64,000 nt of DNA from Rhododendron vialii. Its lineage: Eukaryota > Streptophyta > Magnoliopsida > Ericales > Ericaceae. Below, in pieces: positions 48,101-60,200 of this stretch. Made by a program: the position numbers and the translations under genes. Position 1 is the stretch's first letter; the number at the start of each line of letters is the position of its first letter. The stretch is taken from positions 3,742,501-3,806,500 of the forward strand of contig NC_080559.1 in assembly GCF_030253575.1 (NCBI RefSeq), read 5' to 3'. The notes under the pieces are model-generated. The model did not search any database and was not told the DNA's origin. It saw only the letters and a list, made by a program, of their open reading frames with translations.

Positions 48101-50309
48101 GTTGGTGACCCCATCAATACTTTAGTATTCCATATAGCTGTGCAGTTGATTTCTGTACATATTTAAAGATTAAGTTTTTCTTTCTTTCTTGGAATTGGAT
48201 CTCTTGATTACTTCCCTCACTCTTTTCGATTACATTGATTTGTAAGGTCTCAATCATGTGTGGACTATGCGGAGAAAGCTGCATTACATAAGCATTCCAT
48301 GTGGTCAAGTGTAGCTGTCGATATTCTCTTGGGATACCTTTTTGGTATAGCATTATTCTTTCATTCAGACTGTGCTTGCCTTTGGGTTTCGAACTCTGCC
48401 AACAACATTACAAACCATTTGTTGCGTAATGGTTGCGCATGGTTGATGGGAGTGCCTGCGGGTTTCAAGTTGAACACTGAGCTTGCAGGAGTTCTGGGGA
48501 TGATTTCTCTCAATGCTATCCAAATTTGGTCTACTCTTTGGTTCTTTGTGGGTTTCCTCTTTATTTATTTTGTTCAAGGACTTGCCATAGCAGGGGTTCT
48601 TTTTGGCCTTACCACACCTGCTGCTCTGGTTATTGACATGATTTTACTTTCAATGTTACACGTGTCAACTCTTCATTGGTTGATCTCATATACCTACTCT
48701 CATCAGATACAAGCAATAGCAGCTTTATGGCGTCTTTTCAGGTATCGTTATGCTGATAGTCGTAAAATTATTTGGCAATTGCAAACAATTATTTCCTTTG
48801 ATAAACATAATTGCAGGCAAGCTATTTTTTCTTCTTCTTCTTAGGTAAAACAGAGATATAAGGGAAGTTAATAATTTCTCCTTCGTGCTGCTATTTATTA
48901 TGTTGCGGTAGGATTTGGGAACATATGAACATTTCTTCTGTCAGTCCGTGATATAACTGTATCTCCACATGCTTCAATTGTATTTGAACGGAAGATGCCT
49001 CATATTGAATAAGCAACTGAGGCTCAAAAAACAAGTTAGAAGCAACTTACATGTTTGGCTTATTCCATCGTGGCCCATAGTACGGACTACAGAAGATTTC
49101 AGGCACATTGCAGATAACACACAACAATGGCAAGGTATATGCCAGCTGTCAAGGCAATGAAATCTGTGCTATAAGCAGAAAACTATGCAAGGTTTATGCC
49201 AAGTGAATGAAATCTTTCAATGATGGATATTAAACAAAGTGACTTTTCTACGGTCCAATATGTTCTTTGAGTAAACTATGTTGCAAATGTATAGTTTTGT
49301 GGCTTCAATTCTTGTAATCCCTCACATGGCTATGAATTACTGGCAGGGGTCGAAAGGTGAATCCTCTTCGTCAGAGATATGATAGCTATGAGTATACCGT
49401 GGAGCAACACATAGTTGGTTCTCTTCTTTTCACGCCTCTCTTACTTCTGCTACCAACCACTTCGGTTTTCTATATTTTCTTCACCATATTGATGTGTGCC
49501 GTCAGCTGTGCCTGTCTAGCTATCGACATCCTTAGATCTATCATTCATGCTACACCTTACATCAAAATTTTTCTCTGGTTGGTGAGGCCGAGAAGATTTC
49601 CCTCTGGCATGTGGTTTGAAATCATCTCTTGTAGGAGTAATGCTGGTCCTATGGACGTTGGACGTTGTAGTGATGCTTCTACACCATCTGAAAAGTCATG
49701 GAAAAGAACAGATATATGCGGAAGTCGGTCCAATGTATTGGTTTCTATTCTTCAGAGCAACTTTTTGAATATAGGTAAGGCATTTACTCATTGAGCTACT
49801 ATTCTTAGTCTGTTTTGCCACTGATGCTGTTCTAGGTCCACTACAGCAAGGCATGGCCATTCTTTATTTATGTCGACCATTACGCCTGACTCTATTTTGG
49901 TTTCTAGCACCATGAAACCTCTTGATTTTGAACTATCATAATATTTGGTAGGACGCTGCCAACTTTGTTCGTATGTGATGTGCCATTGGGGATGATCAGT
50001 GAAAATGCATAAATGCATGGGTAAATATGTATCTACAGGGGCACAATTTCCCCATTTACCTGGTTTAAGTTCTTACATCTGTGTTTTTTATTTGTAAAAT
50101 CATGTGTACGCATACATATTCGTAGGTTAATTTGTACAATCTTGTAGTAACTATTTGGAAAATATGTTGCAGGACAAATTGTCTGGCCTCATTATAGAAA
50201 AGTGTTTTCTGAAATTTCTGCCCCTTTTGTTGCCTCATCAGCATATGGAGTTCTCACCGGGAGAAGGTGGTCTTCTGTTCCATCTATATAAATCTGATAG
50301 CTCAGCAGT

Positions 50310-50392
<83 letters not shown>

Positions 50393-50574
50393 ACGCACAC
50401 GCACACTCTTTCACATTTTTAACATTCCAGTTTTTAAACTTGTACAGTATTCCATCTACGTTGGGGTCTGGTCTACCTTCAACAATGCCATGGATGTCCA
50501 TCCCATGGAAAGAGTACTGGCGTATTTGCTATGATGCAGTTCTTGGACGCGAGTCAGATCTTCACCGTGATTAA
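45193..50574 (+). CDS. PIGQ: PIG-Q/GPI1 subunit of the GPI-GlcNAc transferase complex, complete
   Basis: PIG-Q/GPI1 belongs to the ER complex that moves GlcNAc from UDP-GlcNAc to phosphatidylinositol, the first step of GPI-anchor synthesis. Nine exons join in phase: 45193-45357, 46507-46896, 46974-47111, 47189-47292, 47381-47602, 48247-48741, 49347-49774, 50173-50266 and 50448-50574, giving 720 residues. The N-terminus reads CRLWWPIDLST and FLLFGWFISSSDIVVAF, as in plant GPI1 proteins. The Gpi1 domain shows ALHKHSMWSSVAVDILLG, GVPAGFKLNTELAGVLG, LNAIQIWSTLWFFVGF, TPAALVIDM, QHIVGSLLFTPLLLLLPTTS, HATPYIKIFLWLVRPRRFPSG and STLGSGLPSTMPW, with several membrane segments. The ATG at 45193 is chosen because the first frame at 45187 gives an unrelated peptide. 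All introns are GT-AG. I see no defect. Confidence 0.95.
50312..50388. repeat. Compound (CT)n(CA)n microsatellite in PIG-Q intron 8
   Basis: About 25 CT repeats run into about 13 CA repeats within an intron of only 181 bp (50267-50447), ending about 60 bases before the 3' splice site. Confidence 0.95.
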
Positions 50575-52174
50575 TTTCTTCAAGCTGATACCCATTTTGA
50601 GTTTTTCTTCTCCCCGGCTATTTTTTGATTCTTAATTTGTAAATTCCTTTCATTGATAGTTGACGTGTAGGGATTGTTCTTCACATTTTGAGGTAGTGCA
50701 GTTTTTTTTCTAGCTACAGAGTGTACTTCGTGAATGTTTTTTTTTCTTCATTTATGACAAAGATGATGACTATTGCTAAGGCCATTGTAAAATGGTTGTG
50801 AAGGTTTGGAATTCAAAATTAGAGCACAGAAATAGGAAAATCTCGAACACAAGAAGCAAGTGTCAAGTGGGATTGGTCCTTAGGGTTAGTTGAAGTACGC
50901 ATAAGCTGAAGTACGCATAAGTTGGCCAGAACACCCGAGTTATAAAAAGAAAAAAAGAAGCAGCGGCATAATATTGCCGAGGTAGAGGTTTGTGTTTCAA
51001 ACTTTCAACATAAGAACATGGTTTTTATCGTGGTGAAGTTCGAGTCGTGCTATTTCATCTTTGCATGACACAAGAAGTGGATTTCGCCCCTATGTCAATA
51101 ATATCTTTAAACGAATTACATATCTTTAAAAATGGACGAACTAGAGTTTCAACCTTCACTTTTTTCGCTAGAAATGTTGTTCGATCAGGCTCTTTTACCA
51201 ATATTCAATTGACTTGATTTGTTGTGTAGATGGGCACGATCAATAATAAATTTTCTTTTTTTATCTCTCGTTACTTGTTATTTTTAAAAGTCTCTCTCAA
51301 AACCCAAACCGAACAGGGCCAAAATGTGTATCATAATCTCAAAAATTAATGTTTCAATTTTTCTTGGTCTAAAAGACGAGTAAATTTTAAAAAATTATAT
51401 ACAACGTGTATGATTTTGTCACGTTCTTTCACATATTTTATGGGTTTCATACATGACTTGTAGGGAAGACTGGCATTTCGATTGTTGCCTTCACTGTGTA
51501 CATATGTGCTAGAGCCTTTGCCGGAATTCGTCAGGACGGATGGATTGTCCGAGCTCGAAGGCACGAGAGATTTTGAATAGAGAAAAGAACAATTGCCATA
51601 GCGGTGCCAAGCGGTCCATTCGGCTGCTCGTTTTAATACGGACGGCTTGAATCTAATTCGAGTGCATAAAAATCTCGACCGTTTGATTGAGCCCCCAAGT
51701 CCCTTGTACTGCACAAGAGGCCTCTCGCTTCTCGACTCGGGTAGGTAGGTGCACACGAGCCTTCCCTTTTCAACCGGGTAAGTGCACAATCTAATACTCT
51801 ATTTTGATTCTTGTTTAGAGAGCTTAATTGGGTTTCGTAATGGTCTTTACCTTCTGCAGAGCACATGGGCGTGGTATTAATATTTGATTGTTTGATTCCA
51901 TAAGCAACCCCCATGCCAGTAATATTAATTAGTCGTGTCTTGCATCAGAAAACTTGATTTTCTTTTCCATAATACCATTTCATCAATTGATTTTTTCTAA
52001 ATACCAATAACATTAAGGAATGCTTTTTTTTTTTTTTTTGGCAATATTATATGCATTAGTGGAAGGTTAGCGAAAAATTAGTGTGTGAACAACCAAAATG
52101 GTTCAATGTCGCTCCATAGAATCGAGCCCCAAAACTCCCCCTCGCAAAGCAAGAAGTATAGCCAGATGAATTAC
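50575..52174. other. Intergenic, no gene recognised
   Basis: The PIG-Q 3' UTR should occupy the first few hundred bases. The minus-strand open stretches at 51346-51914 have no recognisable domain and cross two frames. Short direct copies of 'gaagtacgcataag' lie at 50893 and 50910. Confidence 0.5.
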
Positions 52175-52417
52175 CCTTGTTCGGTTGTGGGTTTGGAAAA
52201 AAAAATTCAAATCCAAATCCACTCATTACCTATATTTTTAATCATTACTTTCATTTATCTCTCCACTCAATACCTCTATATCCAATCATTAATCTCATTT
52301 CTTTCTTTATCTCTCTTCACTCATTATCCATATTCCCAATTATTATCCTATTTTCTCTTCTCACTCATTATCCAAAAAACAAACCCAAAAATTTTCCAAA
52401 CCCACAACAGAACGAGG
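52175..52417. mobile_element. MITE with 22-bp terminal inverted repeats
   Basis: The left end CCTTGTTCGGTTGTGGGTTT (from 52175) and the inverted right end CCTCGTTCTGTTGTGGGTTT (to 52417) agree at 18 of 20 positions and continue as GGAAAA. The interior is a C/T-rich array of 'actcattatcc'-like units. The target duplication is unclear. It lies about 540 bp upstream of the NB-LRR start codon. Confidence 0.75.
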
Positions 52418-52584
52418 CAACCAACCCTCGGACTTGGTGATTTTGTTCGCATCCAGGATTGCCAAAACTCTTCGTCCCATTCTTAACTAAAATCCACTTG
52501 CTTTCTAAAGAAATCGTACTGCCACTAGAAACTATACATTTAAGTTCCATAAATTCCGTTCACGCACATGTCCGTACGGGGTGA

Positions 52585-52669
52585 GGTCAATTTCGCCCTT
52601 TCAAAAGTGTTTGAACGATTTAGATTAAAGATAAATTATTAACGATAAGAGATATTTCTTATCGGTCAA
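52585..52669 (-). promoter_or_regulatory. Two W-box-like motifs upstream of the NB-LRR gene
   Basis: GGTCAA (TTGACC on the minus strand) occurs at 52585-52590 and 52664-52669, about 290-380 bp before the start codon. TTGAC(C/T) is the WRKY-factor W-box core, frequent in defence promoters. The motif is short and expected by chance at some rate, so function is only suggested. Confidence 0.3.
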
Positions 52670-52960
52670 AAATTAAAAAAAAATATATCGTTATTGCCAA
52701 AATGAAAATGAGATTGCGCTTCCATGTGTTCCGTGAACAGCTCATTCATTCACGACTCCTCCGTAAATAAATTTCTCTCGTCCATACGTCCATATGTACC
52801 GAATGCACACTCCATGAATAAAAAATACGACATCGGATCCCTAAATTCCGAAAAGTCCACTCACCCTCGTAAGGTTATAGTCTCCTTCCATCTTGGTTTC
52901 CTGCACTGCACTAATCATCGTTTTTGAGATCTCTTTTACTCTGCAAAGAAGAGAAAAAAC

Positions 52961-55900
52961 ATGGCTGCAACCTTGGTTGGAGGAGCATTTCTCGGCGCTG
53001 CATTTTCAGTGCTGCTCGACCGTCTGACTTCCCCCGAGCTCGTCAAGGTCTTCCGGGGCCGAAAGCACGACGAAAGGCTCCTTAAGAAGCTGAAGTTAAA
53101 ATTGCTTGGACTCAACAAGGTGCTCAATGATGCAGAGAGCAAGCAGTTCACCGATCGAGCCGTGAAAGAATGGTTGTGCGAGCTTAAAGATGCCGTTTAC
53201 CACGCTGAAGACTTGGTGGACGAGATTGCTACTGAGGCTTTGCGGTGCAAGGTGGAGGCCGAGTACCAAAGCGACCCAAACCAGGTACAGTCTCTTATCT
53301 CGTCTTTCGCTAAGTTGTTTGACGATGAGATAGAGTCCAAGTTAGAGAGGATGATTGATGTATTAGAAGATTTTACGAAAGAAAAAGATGTACTTGGTTT
53401 GAGAGAAGTTGTTGGAGAGACCTGGTCTCACAGGTTGCCAACAACTTCTTTGGTGGATGAAACTTGTGTCTATGGAAGGGAGAATGACAAGGAGGAGATA
53501 ATGAAATTGTTGCTCTCCGATGGAGAAGATAGTAATGAGCTAGATGTGATTCCGATTGTGGGGATGGGTGGGGTGGGCAAGACCACTGTTGCTCAACTTT
53601 TGTACATTGATGGCAGAGTGGATGTGCATTTTGGTGAGAAAGCATGGGTATGTGTGTCTGACGTATTTGATGTTTTAAGTGTCACAAGAACAATTGTCGA
53701 GGCAGTCAATGGGTCGGCTTCAGATGCAAGGGACCTAAACTCGCTTCAGGTCAAGCTGAAGGGATTACTGTGTGGGAAAAAGTTTCTTATAGTCTTGGAT
53801 GATGTTTGGAACGAGAAGGATGACCATTGGGACACCTTGATGACTCCTTTCAGGTTTGGAGCACATGGGAGTAAGATTATCGTTACCACGCGCAATGAGA
53901 GCGTTGCATCTATTGTGCAAACAGTTCCGATTCATGGTTTGAAGGAATTACCCGAGGAAGATTGTTGGAAGTTGTTCTCCAAACATGCATTTGAGAGGGG
54001 AGATTGCAATGCACATCCAAAACTTGAAAAGATTGGTAAGGAGATATGAGAAAATGTAAAGGTTTGCCTTTAGCTGCAAAAGCACTGGGTGGTCTTTTGC
54101 GCTCCCAACGAGATGCTAAGGATTGGGTTAATATATTGGAAAGTGCCATCTGGGAATTATCAGAGGAGAGGAGTAGCATCCTTCCAGCCTTAAGATTGAG
54201 CTATCATTATCTCCCCTCCCATTTAAAGAGATGTTTTGCTCATTGTTCCATATTTACGAAGGATTATGAATTTGACATGAAGGAATTAGTGTCAACTTGG
54301 ATGGCGGAAGGTTTTTTGGAGAAGCCCAAAAATAACAAGACAGTGGAAGAAGAAGGTTTTGTGTGCTTCCACGAATTGCTTTCAAGGTCTTTTTTCCAGA
54401 GATCAAATGGTAAAACTTCTCATTTTGTCATGCATGATCTTGTTCATGATTTAGCTCAATCTATGAGTGGAGATTTCTATTATAGGTTAGAGGATGGCAA
54501 GCCGTGTGGTGTTCTTGAAAAGGTACGCCATCTCTCGTATGCTCGAGGTACATTTGATGGCTTTGAGAAGTTCAAGGAAATAAAGGAGGCCAAGTATTTA
54601 AGAAGTTTACTTCAAATAGACCGCAAAATGAATGGCAAACAATGGTTGAGCAAAAAGGTTTTGGATGAGATTCTGTCAGAACTGACACACTTACGGTTGC
54701 TATCTTTGCCGAGATATCAGATTACAGAATTGCCTTATTCAATCCGCAATATGATACATCTACGCCTTTTGGACCTCTCTTATACCCGGATCAATCAATT
54801 GCCCAAACCAGTGTGTACACTCTATAATTTAGAGACATTGTTATTAACTAATTGTCATCTTCTTACAACCTTACCAGCACAGCTTGTGAAATTAATTTCA
54901 CTGCGTCATCTTGGTTTAAGTGGAACCAACTTAAATGAGATGCCAATGTATATAAGTAGGTTGAAAGATCTCCTAGAATTAACTGTTTTTGTAGTGGGAA
55001 AGTGTAGCGGGTCAGGTATTAATGAGTTGAAAGAGCTTCATTGTCTTCGTGGAACAATCCACATCTCAGGTTTGCAAAATGTAACCATCAGTAGTGATGC
55101 ATTAGAAGCAAAGATGGGGGAGAAAAAGCACCTTGAAAAGTTAGTATTGGAATGGGGTAGCCCTATGGAGGATTCACAGAATGAAAGAGAGGTACTTGAA
55201 AAGCTAGAGCCTCATACAAACTTGAAACATCTTGAGATAAGGAATTATAGAGGCACAAGATTTCCTACTTGGTTAGGAGATCAATCGTTTTGCAATATGG
55301 TATCGTTACGTTTGGAGAATTGCGAGTTTTGCTTTTCCTTACCACCACTTGGTCAGATGTGCTCTTTGAAAGAGCTTACCATTGCAAGGATGCCGGGAAT
55401 AGAGAATGTGGGCTATGAATTTTGTGGAGAGAGTGAATCTTCATGCAAACCGTTTGAATCTCTAGAGACACTACGTTTTGAAGAAATGTCAGAGTGGGTG
55501 GAATGGCATGAATTAGAAGCCGTAGAGTTCTCTCGGCTTCGAAAGCTAGAGGTTATCAAGTGTCCCAAGCTGATCGGAGACTTACCGAAGAAGGTGCCTT
55601 CTCTGGTGAGGCTTGAGATAAAGGAATGTCCAGAGCTTGTGGCTTCACTTCCGAGGACTGCTTCTATACGTGAGCTAGTGTTGGAGGACTGCCAAGGGTT
55701 AAAATTGGAGTGGCAAGGTGTGCCTTCTGTTGAAACATTGGAGATTTCAAGATTTGGAAGTTTGACGGAATTTGAAAGCGAGCTGTTAACACTAATGAAT
55801 ATGAAGGAGCTAAAGTTGGAAAAATGTCTGAGGCTTTCTTCATTTCCGGAGGCTCCTGGCGCCCATTCTAGAGCCTCAGGTCCTTCCACCTCAGGTCCTT

Positions 55901-56928
55901 CTGCTGATCAAGCCATCGGTCCTGAAAAAAGCTTCAACAATTTGAACGAACTTAGTATTAGGTGGTGTTCGGAACTAGTTCTCCCACTATCTGTGGAGAT
56001 GGGTTACTGCTACACATCCCTTGAAAAATTGAGCTTGCATGGTTGTCAGAGTCTCAAATCCTTCCCTCTAGGTTTGTTCCCAAAGCTTCGATATCTATAC
56101 TTTTCTGAGTGTGAAAATTTTGAGACCCTGTTGATTCCGAATGAGAATGAGCTCAAAAATCTGGCATCGCTTGAATGGCTTGTTTTTATATCCTGCACAA
56201 ATATGGTATCTTTTCCTTGTGGAGGATTACCTGCTCCAAATCTGGTTTTTTTCAAGGTGAGTAGTTGCAATAAACTGAAGGCTTTGCCAGAACAAATGCA
56301 CACCCTCCTGCCATCTCTTCAGTCATTTTTTGTCAGTTTTTGTCCAGAAATTGAGTCTTTTCCCGAAGGGGGTTTGCCCTCCAAATTAAATTGCCTTTAT
56401 ATCTCCGGTTGCAAGAAACTTGTTGGTGGCAGGGGAGACTGGGGTTTGCACACACTCCCCTCTCTCAGACATTTTACACTGACTGGCCGCAAATCTGAAT
56501 ATGCGTTGGAATCATTTCCAGAGGAAGGGCTGCTGCCCACCACTCTTACAAGTCTCCGCCTTTTTCATCTGCAAAATCTCAAATCACTGAACAGAAGGGG
56601 CCTTCAACTTCTTGGCTCTCTCAAATACCTGTATATTGGGAAATGCCCTCAGCTCAAATCCTTGCCGGGAGAGAGGCTTCCCACTTCCCTCTTTGTGCTG
56701 CGAATAGAGAACTGTCCATTGCTGAAACCTCGTTGCCGCCAGGAGGAAGGAGAAGACTGGCATAAGGTTGCTCACGTCCCTGTCATAATTATGGATGGGA
56801 AAGCAATCTTTGACCAAGTCGATCTCGGTCCAATAGGTGGGGAGGAGATTTTGCATGATATTGCAGGTAGCGGCAGCCAGGGAAAACTAGAGTTTCCCAT
56901 TCAGGTATGTGTTTTGCATGATATATAG
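52961..56928 (+). pseudogene. CC-NB-ARC-LRR disease-resistance gene (RPP13-like 1 type) split by a one-base frameshift
   Basis: Plant intracellular immune receptor of the CNL class, with no intron in the main frame. Part 1 (52961-54049, 362 residues): Rx-type coiled coil with EDLVDEI, P-loop GMGGVGKTT (residues 201-209), kinase-2 LIVLDDVW (about 276), RNBS-B GSKIIVTTRN, ending LEKIGKEI before TGA. Part 2 (54046-56928) begins immediately with RKCKGLPLAAKALGG, the GLPL motif, then ARC2 with RCFAHCSIFTKDYEFD, MHD as FVMHDLVHDLAQ, about 20 LRRs with Cys-rich units, and a tail CRQEEGEDWHKVAHVP. One base is missing around 54044-54047; otherwise the frame is perfect over 3.9 kb. Full length would be about 1320 residues, normal for the family. 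It is either a very young pseudogene or a sequence/assembly error. A GTATGT donor at 56905 hints at a 3' exon. Confidence 0.92.
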
Positions 56929-57318
56929 AATACTTCCAACGAAATTTTGACCTGTGCCTATTCATTCCATTCATCTTCTGATTCTTTTGTCATTAGTTCT
57001 CCAACTGGCCAATGTTGATTTCTCAATCATTTCTCTTTTTGAGAAAAAGCTTCTTCTATTTATTTCTTTATTTATAAAGATGACGAAATTCCAGGAAACT
57101 TTAGTTTTATTTTTATTTTCCAAGGAACTGAATTTGTTTGTCGTCACTGAAGTTTCTGTGGCAAATAGCGCAAAAGATGTACTGGTCCATAGCAAAATCC
57201 ATTTTCGGAATATATAGTTTGCGAGCAGATTTCTCATAGCTGTAACACTATGTAATTGGCCTAGGTGGCTATTCTAAGATCGTTCCGAACCTTAGTACCA
57301 TTTAGAAATCAATAATTC

Positions 57319-57428
57319 TAGTACCACACCCACTTACACACCCCCACTCACATGAGTGATGGGTCCCGCACACAACACGTGGGACCCACCACTCATGTGA
57401 GTGTGGGTGTGTGTTTGGGTGTGGTGCT
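57319..57428. mobile_element. Palindromic MITE-like element, about 110 bp
   Basis: The left arm (57319-57368) and right arm (57379-57428) are inverted copies sharing ACCACACCCA ends, a CACTCACATGAGTG core and GGGTCCC/GGGACCC. The loop is about 12 bases. Both tips read CTAG (57318-57321 and 57427-57430). It lies 390 bp downstream of the NB-LRR stop. Confidence 0.8.
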
Positions 57429-57430
57429 AG

Positions 57431-60170
57431 CAACGTTGTTTGGACATTATGTTTGTAAGCTGAAAAACAAGTACCAAAATACATGGTGATCGGTCATGAA
57501 GTGGAATAACTTGGAGGAATTAGATATAGTAAGCCTGTTCTTGTTTATTCTATTAAAAATTGAACTGTTTTCTATTGAAGTTGGTGCTTGGTTAAGCCTG
57601 TATGTTAAATTCTTTTTAAGTGTTATGCAGCCTGCTTAATGTTTTTTTGCTAATTTTCCTACTTTTAATTAGGCAATGGCCGCAGCTTCCCAACTTTCCC
57701 TATTGGTTTTCTACTTCCTGAACAGTCTTGTTTCGTTTACAACTTTCTGAGCTTGAAATTTAGCTAACTGATAACAAACAGCGCTGCATTTCACATGGTT
57801 TAATGCTGAGCTAGACAAGGGCTGAATTTTCAATCAAAGGAAGTTGAAGTTTGGACTGATTAACATGTTCATCAGTACTATTTGTACCCTTCCGTTGAGT
57901 GGTGTAGCCAAGAAGTTTGGCATTTTGCACTTTGCACTTGCATTTTCCAATTTCATAGTTCCCATAAGTTTATATGATAAACTAGTTGGTTGCTTCTGTA
58001 GAACATCTTAGCTACTGGACACTTCTCTAATTCAGTTGTTACTTTTTCTAGGTTGGTATTCTACTCAGCATAAGCTCTTGAGGCATCACAAAATCTCAAT
58101 CATGTGGCTGTTATTAAATAAAAGCTTGCAACTTTGGTCCAGTTGCATTGCACTGCACGGCTTCTAATGTGGTTGGATCGTGAAATTGTGTGGAGCGATG
58201 GAAGATCATTTAGGTCGTGTTTGGAGTATGACTTTGTGGAGGGAAGCGCACCTACAGTTTTCAGTGTGTGACATGGAGCAGAGTGTGTGACATAAAGCCA
58301 TCCTACCCAGGTCCGACTGGCAATCCTGTTTCCGGCCTTTCACAGCAGCTAACGGAGAAACCTTTGTCATAACCTTGATCAGCAAGCCTATTTCTATTCA
58401 GCTTTTCCCAGGTTATACCATAAAACATCAAGTTTATGGTTCTGATCTTCCAATCTGAGGTGCAGCTTCTTTATTTCTCTGTCTCATCACAAATAAAACG
58501 ACATTGTCCTTGGAGTTTTACTTTTATCAACTGATTTCTATGACCTGAAGTGAAAGTGTAATGAGCCTGCTCTGTTTTATTTTAATCTTTTTGCAACAAT
58601 TATACTGTAGCACCCATTTGAATGTAAATATTTTGCACTTCTGCTTTGTGACTTGACACACCAAATTCCTCTCATAAATGGCTAATACTTGTGCTCTCTT
58701 ACTCCCCTGCGGTTAGGCAATTTTGTGCAAGATATGCATCATATAGTTCTCTCATAGTCGTATGGCAAAGTTTGTGATGTGAGATGGCTGTACAGTCGGG
58801 TATGTCGGCCCTCAAAATTAGAAGAAATCTTCTCGGCTTTTTTCGTTTGCAGATTTGCATATTCGCTGTTGTCATACGAAAAACATCTTTTCCTCTTATT
58901 TTCCAGTTGCTGCAAATTTTCCACAGTACAAGTAACCATACATGTTGCAGTCCCGAAGAAGAAGAAAAGAAGAAGAAGTAACCATAGGCCAACAAAATAA
59001 ATTTAGAAGAAGGGTTCATTCTCTTTCATTGGAGGAGGTTTTCCCCATCTTTCTTTCTTATTCTTCAATCTTTGTGAGATATATTGTCGTGTTAATTCTA
59101 CTTTTAGGAGTCCCTTCTTGAATGACTGAATATGCTTAGACATGATTGAATTTGCTTGAACGTTCTCATGTCAACAGTTTTATCTTCCGTGAACACGGTC
59201 ACGCAGTGTGCCCACTAATAGTGGCCGTCCATGGACCCACATTGCTCCCTTTTTACACGAGAAACACGACTGCTCAGTATTAGTTGAGCGCACTATATGA
59301 CCATGTACTCAAAAGACAAATAATTTCTCGCTTGCTAGGGTCCTTACAAGTATATTACTGTAGCATAAGAAGAAACAACTAGTCATTCTCAGTAGTACTT
59401 CCGGAGCTTAATTTCTTTGTTAGCATTAGGGCTATTAAACGAACCAAACCGTTTGATTTCGAGCTTGAGTTTGCTATTTGAGTTCGGTTTGTAACAGAAA
59501 TATATCAAGCTTGAATATTTTTTAAAGCTCGTTTAAGCTTTCCAAACAAGCTACTACTTTGCTTGTTCGACTTATGATGTATAAGAGATCCAAGCTACTC
59601 AAGATCAGTTCGTGATTGACTTGATTAAAGCTCGTTTATGATCGGGTTGCTTCATAAACAAGTCAAACTTGAGCAAGTCTAATTGTATTAATGTCTATAA
59701 TTGTTTTGTTCTGTGGAATACTAAATGATAGGGCCTCTCTCTTCACTGAGTAGAGTTCATAGCACAACCTTTGAAAGGCCAATTTTCCCTTATAGCAAAG
59801 CTTAAAGTGGACTGAGAATCGGATTTTATAACGAGACCTCAGGTCCCACTCTATGGGGTCGATATAGTCGTACAAAGAGAATTTAGCTCGACTAATTCTG
59901 GGGATAACAGGGAGAAAGAATGCAAATCGTGACCAAATCATACACATTGCATCAATAATTTACAAGACTGAATGTAATCTTATACTAGTACTACATCATT
60001 TCAAAACCAACTGATTCATTCATGAAGCTAATCCGTACAATTACATGCAACAACTTTCAAAAACTACAATTTCTTAGCATGAAGATCCAATCTTCATGGA
60101 TAAATTGATTCTAATACGCAACTTAAACCAACGTCCGCTTCCATTGCTGAATACTAATTTGTGCAGATAG
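57431..60170. other. Intergenic, no gene recognised
   Basis: Sequence before about 59000 looks like ordinary low-copy 3' flank with no coding frame. Bases about 59425-59680 are rich in AAGCTCGTTTA-, CAAGCTTGA- and AACAAGC-type strings beginning near 'agggctattaaacgaacc', a pattern I recall from common plant hAT-like non-autonomous repeats. The start of the PP2C 3' UTR (minus strand) should lie near 60170. Confidence 0.5.
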
Positions 60171-60200
60171 GTGTCGAAAGGTTCAAAACAACGATCACTC

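Noticed and set aside
51346-51914. Two minus-strand open frames of 147 and 93 residues
   Set aside because: No domain, overlapping frames, ordinary AT-rich composition; treated as chance.
55413-55889. 158-residue minus-strand open frame
   Set aside because: Antisense shadow of the LRR region of the NB-LRR gene.
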